DNA of 17,126 bases. Source: an uncultured Novosphingobium sp. Lineage in GTDB: Bacteria > Pseudomonadota > Alphaproteobacteria > Sphingomonadales > Sphingomonadaceae. Below, in pieces: positions 1 through 7,652 of the stretch. The translations under genes were made by a program, and so were the position numbers. The stretch's first letter is position 1. Each line of letters begins with the position of its first letter. The DNA is taken from assembly GCA_937996535.1 (NCBI GenBank), contig CALKVF010000082.1, forward strand, positions 1 through 17,126. Direction: 5' to 3'. The notes beneath the pieces were generated by a model, which saw only the letters and a list, made by a program, of their open reading frames with translations, was not told where the DNA came from and did no database searches.

Positions 1-665
1 GCGGGATCGTGGAAATCGCTCCGCTGTTCTGGATCGACAACACGATCGAGAAGGTGGAGGGCGTTCGTCCCTACACCCCGCTCGAACAGGCTGGCCGCGA
101 CATCTACGTCCGCGAAGGGTGCTATGTCTGCCACAGCCAGATGATCCGTCCGTTCCGTGACGAGACCGAACGCTATGGCCACTACAGCCTGGCTGCGGAA
201 TCGATGTACGACCATCCGTTCCAGTGGGGCTCGAAGCGCACCGGTCCGGATCTTGCCCGCGTCGGCAAGAAGTACTCGGATGAATGGCACGTCCAGCATC
301 TGGTCGATCCGCGCGCCGTGGTGCCGGAATCGGTCATGCCGACCTACGCCTTCCTCAAGAACACCGATCTTGATGCCGGCGACATGGGAGCAGAGCTGAC
401 CGCGCTGTCGCGCACCGGCGTGCCCTACACCAAGACCGACGTCGAAAAGGCCAATGCCGATCTCAAGGCACAGGCCGATCCGAACGCCGACGCTGCCGAT
501 CTCATCAAGCGTTATCCCAAGGCGCAGGTGCGTGACTTCGATGGCAATCCCGCTCGTCTGACCGAGATGGATGCCCTCGTGGCCTACCTCCAGGTCCTCG
601 GGACGATGGTGGATGTCGACGGGGCGGCGGCACAGGAAGTGCTGGCCAAGGAGCAGGGGCGTTGA
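1..665 (+). CDS. ccoO: Cytochrome c oxidase cbb3-type subunit II, 5'-truncated by the window
   Basis: This is the membrane-anchored mono-heme c subunit that passes electrons toward the catalytic subunit of the high-affinity cbb3 oxidase. The open frame already runs at base 3 (codons for Gly-Ile before the GTG at 9), so the N-terminal anchor lies outside the window and the GTG at 9 is an internal valine. A CYVCH heme-c motif is encoded at 120-134. The probable methionine ligand sits in the ESVMPTYAF segment near 330-350. About 220 residues are visible, which matches most of a normal CcoO. The gene ends in TGA at 663-665, overlapping the TTG start of ccoQ. ccoN is expected immediately upstream. 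The family assignment is firm. Confidence 0.96.
   Translation, partial: GIVEIAPLFWIDNTIEKVEGVRPYTPLEQAGRDIYVREGCYVCHSQMIRPFRDETERYGHYSLAAESMYDHPFQWGSKRTGPDLARVGKKYSDEWHVQHLVDPRAVVPESVMPTYAFLKNTDLDAGDMGAELTALSRTGVPYTKTDVEKANADLKAQADPNADAADLIKRYPKAQVRDFDGNPARLTEMDALVAYLQVLGTMVDVDGAAAQEVLAKEQGR
648..653 (+). promoter_or_regulatory. Shine-Dalgarno site fixing the ccoQ TTG start
   Basis: AAGGAG lies inside the last ccoO codons, eight bases before the TTG at 662. This spacing is ideal and supports TTG as the real start of ccoQ instead of the internal ATG at 725, which would remove half of the membrane segment. Confidence 0.7.
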
Positions 666-835
666 GCCCCCACTCCACCTACGAAACGCTGCGGCACTTT
701 GCCGACAGCTGGGGGCTGGCCGCGATGGGCGTGGTGTTCCTGATCCTGTGTGCCTGGCCGTTTCGGCCGGGCGCCAGGAACGCCAACGACGCGGCCGCAA
801 ACATGATCTTCAAGGATGAAGAAAATGGCGAATAA
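662..835 (+). CDS. ccoQ: Cbb3-type cytochrome oxidase subunit CcoQ (FixQ)
   Basis: A 57-residue protein whose TTG start overlaps the ccoO stop (TTGA). It begins MSPHSTYETLRHFADSW. One hydrophobic helix follows (about residues 18-33), then a WPFRPGAR boundary and a charged tail with NMIFKDEE. Small size, a single helix and position between ccoO and ccoP are the hallmarks of CcoQ, which stabilises the cbb3 complex and the CcoP interaction in the inner membrane. It is short and starts with TTG, so automatic gene callers could miss it. It overlaps ccoP by 11 bp. Family recognition rests on order, length and topology plus resemblance to sphingomonad CcoQ. Confidence 0.88.
   Translation: MSPHSTYETLRHFADSWGLAAMGVVFLILCAWPFRPGARNANDAAANMIFKDEENGE
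812..816 (+). promoter_or_regulatory. Shine-Dalgarno site for ccoP
   Basis: AAGGA lies eight bases before the ATG at 825. It therefore favours 825 (MANKRIDEP) over the in-frame ATG at 816, which sits on top of this site. Confidence 0.6.
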
Positions 836-1751
836 GCGCATCGACGAGCCGACCGGCGTCGAAACCGTCGGTCACGAATGGGATGGCATCGAGGAACTCA
901 ACAACCCGCTGCCGCGGTGGTGGGTGATCACCACCTACCTGACCATCATCTTCGCGATCGGCTACATGGTGGTCTATCCGGCGATCCCGATGCTCCACTC
1001 GGGCACGCAGGGCGTGTGGAAGTGGTCGAGCCGGGGCCAGCTGGAAGCCGAACTCAAGGCAGCCAAGGATGCCAAGGCCGAAACCCTGGCCGCCATCGGC
1101 GCCACCCCGATCGAACAGATCGCGGCGAACAAGGATCTGATGGAAAAGGCCGTGGCCGGCGGCAAGGCCGCATTCCGCCAAAACTGCGTGCAGTGCCACG
1201 GTTCGGGCGCGGCCGGCAGCATCGGCTATCCCAACCTCAAGGACGAGGATTGGCTGTGGGGCGGCAATATCAAGGAAATCCACCAGACGCTGACCTACGG
1301 TATCCGTCAGCCGGGTGTGGCTGAAACCCGCACCAGCCTGATGCCCTCGTTCGGCAAGGACGGGATCCTCAATCCCGGCCAGGTCAATGACGTGGCCAAC
1401 TATGTCCTGTCGCTTTCGGGCAAGGCTCCGGCCAGCGCCTCGGTCCAGGCTGGCGCTGCGATCTTCGCGGCCAACTGCGTGGCTTGTCACGGCCCGGATG
1501 CCAAGGGCCTGCGCCAGTTCGGCGCGCCGAACCTGACCGATGCGGTCTGGCTCTATGGCGACAAGAAGGAACAGGTTGTCGGCAGCATCACCAATGCCCA
1601 TGCGGGCGTCATGCCGGCCTGGGGGGGCAGGCTTGATCCGGTGACGATCAAGATGCTGGCACTTTATGTCCACTCGCTGGGGGGCGGTGAAGACTTCGCA
1701 GAAGCTCCGAACACTCCTGCAGCAGCGGACAATGGAAATGCTAAGCCCTGA
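825..1751 (+). CDS. ccoP: Cytochrome c oxidase cbb3-type subunit III, di-heme
   Basis: A 308-residue di-heme cytochrome c subunit that receives electrons from soluble or membrane cytochromes c and passes them to CcoO/CcoN. The N-terminal FixP domain carries the conserved DGIEELNNPLPRWW segment (residues 20-33) and one membrane helix (about 34-53). Two periplasmic cytochrome c domains follow, with CVQCH at 121-125 and CVACH at 218-222. Probable methionine ligands are M173 (SLMPSFG) and M263 (GVMPAWGG). The length is normal for the family. It overlaps ccoQ upstream and ccoG downstream, so translation is probably coupled. An alternative start at 816 adds only three residues. Confidence 0.97.
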   Translation: MANKRIDEPTGVETVGHEWDGIEELNNPLPRWWVITTYLTIIFAIGYMVVYPAIPMLHSGTQGVWKWSSRGQLEAELKAAKDAKAETLAAIGATPIEQIAANKDLMEKAVAGGKAAFRQNCVQCHGSGAAGSIGYPNLKDEDWLWGGNIKEIHQTLTYGIRQPGVAETRTSLMPSFGKDGILNPGQVNDVANYVLSLSGKAPASASVQAGAAIFAANCVACHGPDAKGLRQFGAPNLTDAVWLYGDKKEQVVGSITNAHAGVMPAWGGRLDPVTIKMLALYVHSLGGGEDFAEAPNTPAAADNGNAKP

Positions 1752-3192
1752 ACAAGTCAAGCAACCGACCAGTCTCTACGAGAAGCGTAAGGCCGTCTTC
1801 CCTAAAGCGGTAGACGGCCGCTTCCGCCGCTTCAAATGGCTGGTCATGGCGTTCACTCTGGGCGTCTATTACATCACCCCGTGGCTCCGCTGGAACCGCG
1901 GGCCCTATGCCCCGAACCAGGCGGTGCTGGTGGATCTCGCCCACCGCCGGTTCTACATGTTCGGCATCGAGATCTGGCCGCACGAATTCTACTTCGTGGC
2001 GGGCCTGCTGATCATGGCCGGGATCGGGCTGTTCCTGATCACCAGCGCGGTTGGCCGGGCATGGTGCGGCTATGCCTGCCCGCAGACGGTCTGGACCGAC
2101 CTGTTCCAGCACGTCGACCGGTTGATCGATGGCGATCGCAATGCCCAGCTGCGGCTCGAAGCCGCGCCGTGGGGGCCGCACAAGCTGTTCAAGCGCGGCC
2201 TCAAGTGGTCGATCTACCTGTTCATCTCGTTCTGGACCGGCGGCGCATGGATCATGTATTTCGCCGATGCGCCAAGCCTGACCCGCGATTTCTGGTCGGG
2301 CAATGCCGCGGGCGTGGCCTATGCCACGGTCGGCGTGCTGACCGCGACCACCTTCCTGCTTGGCGGGTTCATGCGCGAGCAGGTCTGCATCTACATGTGC
2401 CCCTGGCCGCGCATCCAGACCGCGATGCTCGATGAAAAGTCGCTGATCGTCACGTACAAGGACTGGCGCGGGGAACCGCGCGGCAGCGTCAAGAAGGCGG
2501 AAAAGAACCCCGGCGGCGTGGGCGACTGCGTCGATTGCAACCAGTGCGTCAATGTCTGCCCGACCGGCTATGACATCCGCAACGGGCCGGACATCCGCTG
2601 CATCACCTGCGCGCTGTGCATCGATGCCTGCGACAGCGTGATGGCTCAGGTCGGCCGCCCGCGCGGACTGATCGACTATGCCACGCTGGAAGACTGCAAG
2701 AGCGAACGTGAAGGCGGCGAGGCCCGCCCGATCAGCAAGGCGCTGTTCCACACCCGCACGCTGATCTACACCGGCGTCTGGGCCGCGATCGGCGCGGCGC
2801 TGCTGTTCGCGCTGGGTGCGCGCACCCGCATCGACATTGCCGTCCAGAAGGATCGCAACCCGCCCTATACCTTGCAGTCGAGCGGCGAGGTCCGCAACGA
2901 CTACACGGTCAAGCTGCGCAACATGGAAACCCGACCGCGTCCGATGGAAGTGACCATCGATGGCCTGCCCGGCGGGCGGATGTGGACCGACGACATGCCC
3001 CGCGAACAGGCGGCGCGCAGCATCAAGGTGCTGGTCGAGCCGGATCGTGTCGATCCGCTGCGGGTCTATGTGGTCGCGCCAAGCGGCACCACCGAGCAGC
3101 ACTTCAAGTTCGTGCTGCGCGCCAGCGATGCCGAAGGCGGCGGCGATGTCAGTGAAGTGCGCTTCGATGCGCCGGGTGAAGGAGAAGAATGA
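1732..3192 (+). CDS. ccoG: Cbb3 oxidase assembly protein CcoG (FixG), membrane 4Fe-4S protein
   Basis: A 486-residue polytopic iron-sulfur protein of the CcoG/RdxA/FixG family. Studied relatives act as a cupric reductase that prepares Cu(I) for cbb3 assembly. Visible membrane segments are near residues 34-52, 86-107, 160-180, 198-215 and 343-362. Membrane-edge cysteine pairs are C112/C116 (WCGYACPQ) and C219/C223 (CIYMCPWP). The ferredoxin-type cluster motifs are C266, C269, C272, C276 and C290, C293, C296, C300. The C-terminal third (from about 375) is an Ig-like periplasmic domain (FixG_C type). ATG 1732 or ATG 1738 could be the start; both overlap the ccoP end and neither has a strong ribosome site. 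The open frame extends further upstream inside ccoP, but that extension is not family-like. Confidence 0.95.
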   Translation: MEMLSPEQVKQPTSLYEKRKAVFPKAVDGRFRRFKWLVMAFTLGVYYITPWLRWNRGPYAPNQAVLVDLAHRRFYMFGIEIWPHEFYFVAGLLIMAGIGLFLITSAVGRAWCGYACPQTVWTDLFQHVDRLIDGDRNAQLRLEAAPWGPHKLFKRGLKWSIYLFISFWTGGAWIMYFADAPSLTRDFWSGNAAGVAYATVGVLTATTFLLGGFMREQVCIYMCPWPRIQTAMLDEKSLIVTYKDWRGEPRGSVKKAEKNPGGVGDCVDCNQCVNVCPTGYDIRNGPDIRCITCALCIDACDSVMAQVGRPRGLIDYATLEDCKSEREGGEARPISKALFHTRTLIYTGVWAAIGAALLFALGARTRIDIAVQKDRNPPYTLQSSGEVRNDYTVKLRNMETRPRPMEVTIDGLPGGRMWTDDMPREQAARSIKVLVEPDRVDPLRVYVVAPSGTTEQHFKFVLRASDAEGGGDVSEVRFDAPGEGEE

Positions 3193-3653
3193 TGTTCAAG
3201 GCCTTTACCACCGGCCCGTTCACCGGGCGGCACATCGCGGTGATCCTGGTGGCATTTTTCACCGTGGTCATCGCGGTCAACATCTACATGGCCCGCAGCG
3301 CCATCACGACCTTCGGGGGCGAGGTGGTGGAAAACAGCTATGTCGCCAGCCAGCACTACAACACCTGGCTCGACGAAGCGGCCAAAGAAAAGGCGCTGGG
3401 CTGGCAGGCCAAGGCCAAGCGTGATGCCGATGGCCGCGTTTCGGTGACCCTGGCTGGCGCCCCGGCCGAGGCCGTGCTGGCGGGCGATGCACGCCATCCG
3501 CTGGGCCGTCTGCCCGATCAGGTGCTGCGTTTCCAGCGTCAGGCCGATGGCTCGTGGCTGTCTGACAAGGCGCTGCCGCAGGGCCGCTGGAAGCTGCGGA
3601 TCGAAGCCGATGCCGGCAAGACCCGCTGGCGCACGGAACAGGATCTGCTGTGA
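3189..3653 (+). CDS. ccoH: Cbb3 oxidase assembly protein CcoH (FixH)
   Basis: A 154-residue protein with a short cytoplasmic tail, one membrane helix (about residues 14-34) and a periplasmic domain containing the YVASQHYNTWLDEA segment typical of FixH. CcoH is needed for stable assembly of the cbb3 complex and works with the CcoI copper pump. The start ATG at 3189 overlaps the ccoG stop (ATGA). A second ATG directly follows at 3192, and the ribosome site GGAGAAG at 3181-3187 fits either. The gene ends by overlapping the GTG of ccoI. Family assignment rests on order and the FixH-like sequence. Confidence 0.92.
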   Translation: MMFKAFTTGPFTGRHIAVILVAFFTVVIAVNIYMARSAITTFGGEVVENSYVASQHYNTWLDEAAKEKALGWQAKAKRDADGRVSVTLAGAPAEAVLAGDARHPLGRLPDQVLRFQRQADGSWLSDKALPQGRWKLRIEADAGKTRWRTEQDLL

Positions 3654-5773
3654 CCGCACCGGCCCGCCAGTTGGATAGCGCTGCTCCCGAGACGACCGTG
3701 CTGGTCGTCCCGGGGATGCATTGCGCCAGCTGCATGGCCAAGGTCGAACGCGGGCTGGGCGCAGTGCCCGGCGTGTCCGCGGCGCGCGTCAATCTGACCG
3801 CGCGGCAGGTTCGGGTTGAACACGAAGCCGGGGTGACTATGCCCCAGCTGGTCGATGCGCTGGGCAATATCGGCTTTGCCAGCCAGCCGCGCGGCGAGGA
3901 ACTCGACGCCCCGGCTTCGGCGGTGAAGCCGCTGCTGGCGCCGCTGGCCGTGGCTGCCTTTGCCTGCATGAACGTGATGCTGCTCTCGGTCAGCATCTGG
4001 TCGGGGGCGGAAGGCGCGACGCGCGATCTGTTCCACTGGCTCTCGGCCGCGATCGGCGTGCCCGCGATCCTCTATGCCGGGCGCCCGTTCTTTACTTCAG
4101 CGTGGAGCGCGCTCAGCCGCCGCACCACCAACATGGACGTGCCGATTTCGATCGGGGTCACGCTCGCCACCGGTCTCAGCCTGTGGGAGACGGTGCACCA
4201 CGGCGAAGAAGCGTGGTTCGATGGCACGCTGATGCTGCTGCTGTTTCTGCTTGCCGGGCGCGCGCTCGATGCCGGGATGCGCGATCGTGCGCGGGCCGGG
4301 GTCGATGCTCTGCTGCGCCAGGCAGCTCCGGGGGCGATGGTCGTCACGCCGGGTGGGGGGCTGGATTGGCTCCCGGCGCTCGATCTCGTCCCCGGCATGA
4401 CCATGCGCCTCGCCGCAGGCGAACGGCTCGCCGCCGATGGCGAGATCGTGACCGGCGAAAGCCGGTTCGATCAATCGCTGCTGACGGGCGAAAGCGCGCC
4501 GGTGCTGGCCCGCGTGGGCGACGGGGTGCTGGCAGGCACGCTCAATCTTGAAAACCCGGTCGACGTGCGGGTGACCGCCGCCGGGCAGGGCACGACGCTG
4601 GCGGAAATCGCCCGGCTGATGGACGCCTCGGGGCAGGTTCGCTCGGCCTATGTCCGCATCGCCGATCGGGCTTCGCGGCTCTATGCCCCGGCGGTGCATA
4701 CGCTGGCCGCGCTGACCTTCGCGGGCTGGATGATTGCGGGGGCCGGCCTGCACCAGTCGCTGGTCTATGCGATTGCGGTGCTGATCATCACCTGCCCCTG
4801 CGCGCTTGGGCTGGCCGTTCCAGTGGCGCAGGTGGTTGCCTGCGGCGCGCTGATGAAGCGCGGGATCATGGTCAAGGACGGTTCGGCGCTTGAACGCATG
4901 GCAACGATTGACCGCGTGCTGCTCGACAAGACCGGCACGCTCACGCTGGGCCGCCCGCTGCCCGATGGCGCGGTGCTCGATGCCTTGCCGGGTGATGCCG
5001 CCGCCGTGGCGCTGGGGCTGGCCTCGCACAGCCGCCACCCGCTCTCGCGCGCGCTGGCCGAGGCGCTGGCCGGGCGCGGGGTCAAGCCGGCGTTGCTGAC
5101 CCAGGTTCAGGAAGAGGCCGGGCAGGGCGTACGCGCGCTGTGGAACGAGCGCAGCGTGGCGCTGCGCCGCCCCGATGCGGCCAGCGGCATTGCCACCGCG
5201 CTCGATATTGCGGGCGAACCCGCCTGGCTGATCCCCTTTGCCGACCGGCTGCGTCCGGGCGCCGATGCCGCGCTAGCGCGGCTGAGCGCGCTGGGCGTGC
5301 AGCCGGCGATCCTCTCGGGCGACAATGCGGCGGCGGTTGCCGAAGTCGCGCGCTCGACCGGGCTTGAGGCCCAGGGCGAGGCATCGCCGCAGGATAAGCA
5401 GCAGGCGATTGGCCGGTTGCAGAGCCAAGGTCACAAGGTGCTGATGGCGGGCGATGGTCTGAACGACGGGCCCGCGCTGGCAGCGGCCAATGCCTCGATC
5501 GCGCCGGGCACGGCGAGCGACGTGGGCCGGCAGGCGGCTGACCTCGTGTTTCTGGGCGACGGGCTCGATGCGATCCCGCGCGCGATTTCCGCCTCGCGCC
5601 GGACGATGAAAGTGGTGCGCGAGAATTTCGTCATGGCGATCGGCTACAATCTGCTCGCCGTGCCGCTGGCGATGGCGGGCCATGTCACGCCGCTGATCGC
5701 GGCGGTGGCGATGTCGACCAGTTCGCTGGTGGTGATCGCCAATTCACTGCGTCTGGTGGGAGCCGCACGGTGA
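3650..5773 (+). CDS. ccoI: Copper-translocating P-type ATPase CcoI (FixI)
   Basis: A 707-residue P1B-type ATPase that exports Cu(I) across the inner membrane for assembly of the heme-copper oxidase. An N-terminal heavy-metal-associated domain carries GMHCASC (C25, C28). The actuator-domain motif TGES is at 279-282. The transmembrane metal-site motif CPC is at 382-384, within TCPCALGLAVP. The phosphorylated aspartate is D426 in DKTGTLT. The P1B nucleotide-domain His-Pro is at 463-464, and GDGLND is at 601-606. All catalytic motifs are intact and the length is normal. The GTG start overlaps the ccoH stop (GTGA). Position between ccoH and ccoS distinguishes it from a general CopA copper-detoxification pump. 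Confidence 0.96.
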   Translation: MTAPARQLDSAAPETTVLVVPGMHCASCMAKVERGLGAVPGVSAARVNLTARQVRVEHEAGVTMPQLVDALGNIGFASQPRGEELDAPASAVKPLLAPLAVAAFACMNVMLLSVSIWSGAEGATRDLFHWLSAAIGVPAILYAGRPFFTSAWSALSRRTTNMDVPISIGVTLATGLSLWETVHHGEEAWFDGTLMLLLFLLAGRALDAGMRDRARAGVDALLRQAAPGAMVVTPGGGLDWLPALDLVPGMTMRLAAGERLAADGEIVTGESRFDQSLLTGESAPVLARVGDGVLAGTLNLENPVDVRVTAAGQGTTLAEIARLMDASGQVRSAYVRIADRASRLYAPAVHTLAALTFAGWMIAGAGLHQSLVYAIAVLIITCPCALGLAVPVAQVVACGALMKRGIMVKDGSALERMATIDRVLLDKTGTLTLGRPLPDGAVLDALPGDAAAVALGLASHSRHPLSRALAEALAGRGVKPALLTQVQEEAGQGVRALWNERSVALRRPDAASGIATALDIAGEPAWLIPFADRLRPGADAALARLSALGVQPAILSGDNAAAVAEVARSTGLEAQGEASPQDKQQAIGRLQSQGHKVLMAGDGLNDGPALAAANASIAPGTASDVGRQAADLVFLGDGLDAIPRAISASRRTMKVVRENFVMAIGYNLLAVPLAMAGHVTPLIAAVAMSTSSLVVIANSLRLVGAAR

Positions 5774-5925
5774 ACGGGCTCGCAATCCTGATCCCGGTCG
5801 CGCTGGGCCTTGGCGGGCTGGGGCTGGCGGCCTTTTTCTGGGCGCTCAAGCGCGGCCAGTTCGAGGATCTTGACGGCGCGGCGGCGCGGATCCTGATCGA
5901 CGACGAAGAGGAGCCGCGCGCGTGA
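5770..5925 (+). CDS. ccoS: Cbb3-type oxidase assembly protein CcoS
   Basis: A 51-residue protein starting at a GTG that overlaps the ccoI stop (GTGA). It has one N-terminal membrane helix (about residues 4-25), then WALKRGQFEDLDGAAARIL and an acidic tail. The helix followed by an [WR]-x4-GQFEDL-type segment is characteristic of CcoS, which is needed to insert cofactors into cbb3 oxidase. Size, topology and location after ccoI all agree. Its own stop overlaps the GTG of the next small gene. Confidence 0.93.
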   Translation: MNGLAILIPVALGLGGLGLAAFFWALKRGQFEDLDGAAARILIDDEEEPRA

Positions 5926-6170
5926 GGGGGCTGGTCGAATTTTCGCTGGTCGCGCTGTTGCCGGCCGCGCTCAACCTCTCGGTCCCCGCGCCGGGGTCGA
6001 CCTTGTTGGTCCCGTTCTGCACCGGCGATGGGCTGATCCACATGGTGCAGGTGCCGGTCGATGGGCAGCAAGTGCCCGGCAAGGATGGCTCGGCGACCTG
6101 CTGCGCCAAGGGGTGCCACTCCGGATCTTCCCGTAAAAGGCAGTCGAAGGAATTTGAGCCTTCGCAATGA
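5922..6170 (+). CDS. Unrecognised small cysteine-containing exported or membrane peptide coupled to ccoS
   Basis: An 82-residue open frame whose GTG overlaps the ccoS stop exactly as the preceding cistrons overlap each other, which argues that it is translated. Codon third positions are strongly GC-rich through about residue 65, as expected for a real gene here. Residues 3-25 are hydrophobic (signal peptide or anchor). The rest contains FCTGDG (about 32-37) and a TCCAKGCH cluster (about 59-66), followed by a basic SRKR tail. The cysteine and histidine cluster could bind a metal such as copper or form disulfides; that is inference from position and composition. I do not recognise a named family. 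It is absent from the classic ccoGHIS set. Confidence 0.7.
   Translation: MRGLVEFSLVALLPAALNLSVPAPGSTLLVPFCTGDGLIHMVQVPVDGQQVPGKDGSATCCAKGCHSGSSRKRQSKEFEPSQ
6145..6164 (+). repeat. Small inverted repeat upstream of hemN
   Basis: CGAAGG at 6145-6150 and CCTTCG at 6159-6164 are exact reverse complements around an 8-base loop. The structure covers the last codons of the small gene at 5922-6170 and ends 37 bases before the hemN start. No T-run follows, so it is not a standard intrinsic terminator. It could be an mRNA hairpin between the two cistrons or chance. Confidence 0.35.
6154..6167 (+). promoter_or_regulatory. Degenerate FNR/FixK-type site before hemN
   Basis: The 14 bases TTGAGCCTTCGCAA match TTGA-N6-TCAA at seven of eight outer positions (GCAA replaces TCAA). 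The centre is about 41 bases upstream of the hemN ATG. hemN is a classic FNR/FixK target in proteobacteria, which makes the site plausible, but it is imperfect, lies inside the end of the preceding coding region and overlaps a hairpin. Confidence 0.3.
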
Positions 6171-6201
6171 ATCGCCCCGCGCGATTTGCGATAGGCAGGG
6201 C

Positions 6202-7515
6202 ATGTGGCCCTATTATCCCGATCTGCTGGAGACTCCGGTCCCGCGCTATACCAGCTTTCCGACCGCGGCCGAGTTCGGCCCGGGCGTCGGCGCGGCGGAG
6301 GCCGATGCCGCGCTGCGCAGCGTCAGCGGGGATGTCTCGCTCTACGTCCACATCCCGTTTTGCGAGCAGATCTGCTGGTATTGCGGCTGCAACACTGGGC
6401 GGGCGAACAAGACCCAGCGGCTGCACAGCTACCTTGAGGCGCTGCACCGCGATATCGCCATCACCGGCACCCGGCTGGACGGGCGGGTCAAGGTGCGCCG
6501 CGTGGCATTTGGCGGGGGCAGCCCCAACGCAATTTCGCCGACCGATTTTGTCCGGCTGGTCGATGCGCTGACCCTGCACACCGCGACGGTCGATCCGGTC
6601 TGGTCGATCGAACTCGATCCTCGCACGCTGACCCGCGAATGGGGCAAGGTGCTGGGCTGGGTCGGCGTGACCAATGCCAGCATGGGGGTGCAGACCTTCC
6701 AGCCAGAATTGCAGGCCGCGATCGGGCGGATCCAGCCCGATGCCGAAATCGTCACCGCGACGGAGATGCTGCGCAGGGCTGGGGTCAGCTCGCTCAATTT
6801 TGACCTGATGTATGGCCTGCCGGGTCAGACGCTTGACCATCTCGAAGCCACGCTCGCGCGCACGATCGAGCTGGGCGCGGATCGGATCGCCCTATTCGGC
6901 TATGCCCATGTCCCGCACATGCTGCCGCGCCAGCGCCGGATCGATGCCAGTGCCTTGCCCGATCAGGCCGAACGCTTTGCCATGGCCGACTATGGCTATC
7001 GCCGCCTGACCGAGGCGGGCTATGTCGCGATCGGGTTCGATCACTTTGCGCTGCCGCATGATCCGATGGCCAAGGCCGCGGCTGCCGGGCAGGTGCGCCG
7101 CAATTTCCAGGGCTTTACCGACGATCAGGCGCGCACGCTGATCGGGCTGGGCGCCTCGGCGATCAGCTGCTTTTCCGACCTGCTCGTCCAGAATGAGAAG
7201 AATGCCGGGCGCTACCGGATGCTGCTGTCGCAGGACGTGCTTCCCGCCGCCCACGGCATCGTCCGTTCGGCCGAGGACCAGCGCCGCGGCGCGGTGATCG
7301 AGGCGCTGTTGTGCCAGGGCGAGGTGCGGCTGGATGCCGACCTTGCGCTGGAGGCGGCGGGCAAGGTTGCGCCCTTCGTTGAACGCGGGCTGGCCGTGCT
7401 CAAGGATGGCACGCTGGCGATCCTGCCCGATGGGCGGCCCTATGCGCGCACGATCGCCGCGCTGTTCGATCCCTATCGCCAGGATTCGCTGCGGCGCTTC
7501 AGCTCGGCTGTCTGA
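6202..7515 (+). CDS. hemN: Oxygen-independent coproporphyrinogen III dehydrogenase
   Basis: A 437-residue radical-SAM enzyme that converts coproporphyrinogen III to protoporphyrinogen IX without O2, supplying heme under low oxygen. The cluster motif CEQICWYCGC is at residues 54-63 after the VHIPF segment; C54, C58 and C61 bind the 4Fe-4S cluster. The glycine-rich AdoMet segment reads FGGGSPN and the later conserved segment is MYGLPGQT. The start MWPYYPDLLE (ATG 6202) has a purine-rich AGGCAGGG just before it and the right length for the family. The open frame continues upstream to 6061, but that stretch overlaps the preceding gene and is not HemN-like. Proximity to the cbb3 operon fits co-induction at low oxygen. 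Confidence 0.95.
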   Translation: MWPYYPDLLETPVPRYTSFPTAAEFGPGVGAAEADAALRSVSGDVSLYVHIPFCEQICWYCGCNTGRANKTQRLHSYLEALHRDIAITGTRLDGRVKVRRVAFGGGSPNAISPTDFVRLVDALTLHTATVDPVWSIELDPRTLTREWGKVLGWVGVTNASMGVQTFQPELQAAIGRIQPDAEIVTATEMLRRAGVSSLNFDLMYGLPGQTLDHLEATLARTIELGADRIALFGYAHVPHMLPRQRRIDASALPDQAERFAMADYGYRRLTEAGYVAIGFDHFALPHDPMAKAAAAGQVRRNFQGFTDDQARTLIGLGASAISCFSDLLVQNEKNAGRYRMLLSQDVLPAAHGIVRSAEDQRRGAVIEALLCQGEVRLDADLALEAAGKVAPFVERGLAVLKDGTLAILPDGRPYARTIAALFDPYRQDSLRRFSSAV

Positions 7516-7590
7516 CCACCTCCCATACTCTGGCAGCTTTACACGCGGTGATTTCGCGTTAGCTTCGCGCGCCTGACCTGCAAACAGCGG

Positions 7591-7625
7591 GCAAAAAGAG
7601 AGCGGCAGTTGGATAACCGCCGCTC
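7591..7625 (-). terminator. Intrinsic terminator of the leftward dioxygenase operon
   Basis: GAGCGGC (7600-7606) and GCCGCTC (7619-7625) are perfect reverse complements. Inside them a further GTT/AAC pairing closes a GGAT loop, with one A-C mismatch between the two stems. On the minus strand the hairpin is followed by TCTTTTTGC (from the A-run at 7593-7597), the expected U-tract. It lies 28 bases beyond the ligB stop. There is no T-run on the plus-strand side, so it should not terminate hemN transcripts efficiently. Confidence 0.85.
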
Positions 7626-7652
7626 CAGGTGGGGAGAACTGGTGGGTGTGCG

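Noticed and set aside
1741..3102. 453-codon minus-strand open frame opposite ccoG
   Set aside because: Composition is typical of a shadow frame (Asp/Arg/Ala/His-rich) and there is no ribosome site or domain; ccoG on the other strand is unambiguous.
6061..6201. N-terminal extension of hemN
   Set aside because: It overlaps the small coupled gene in another frame and adds 47 residues unlike HemN; ATG 6202 gives the normal family N terminus.
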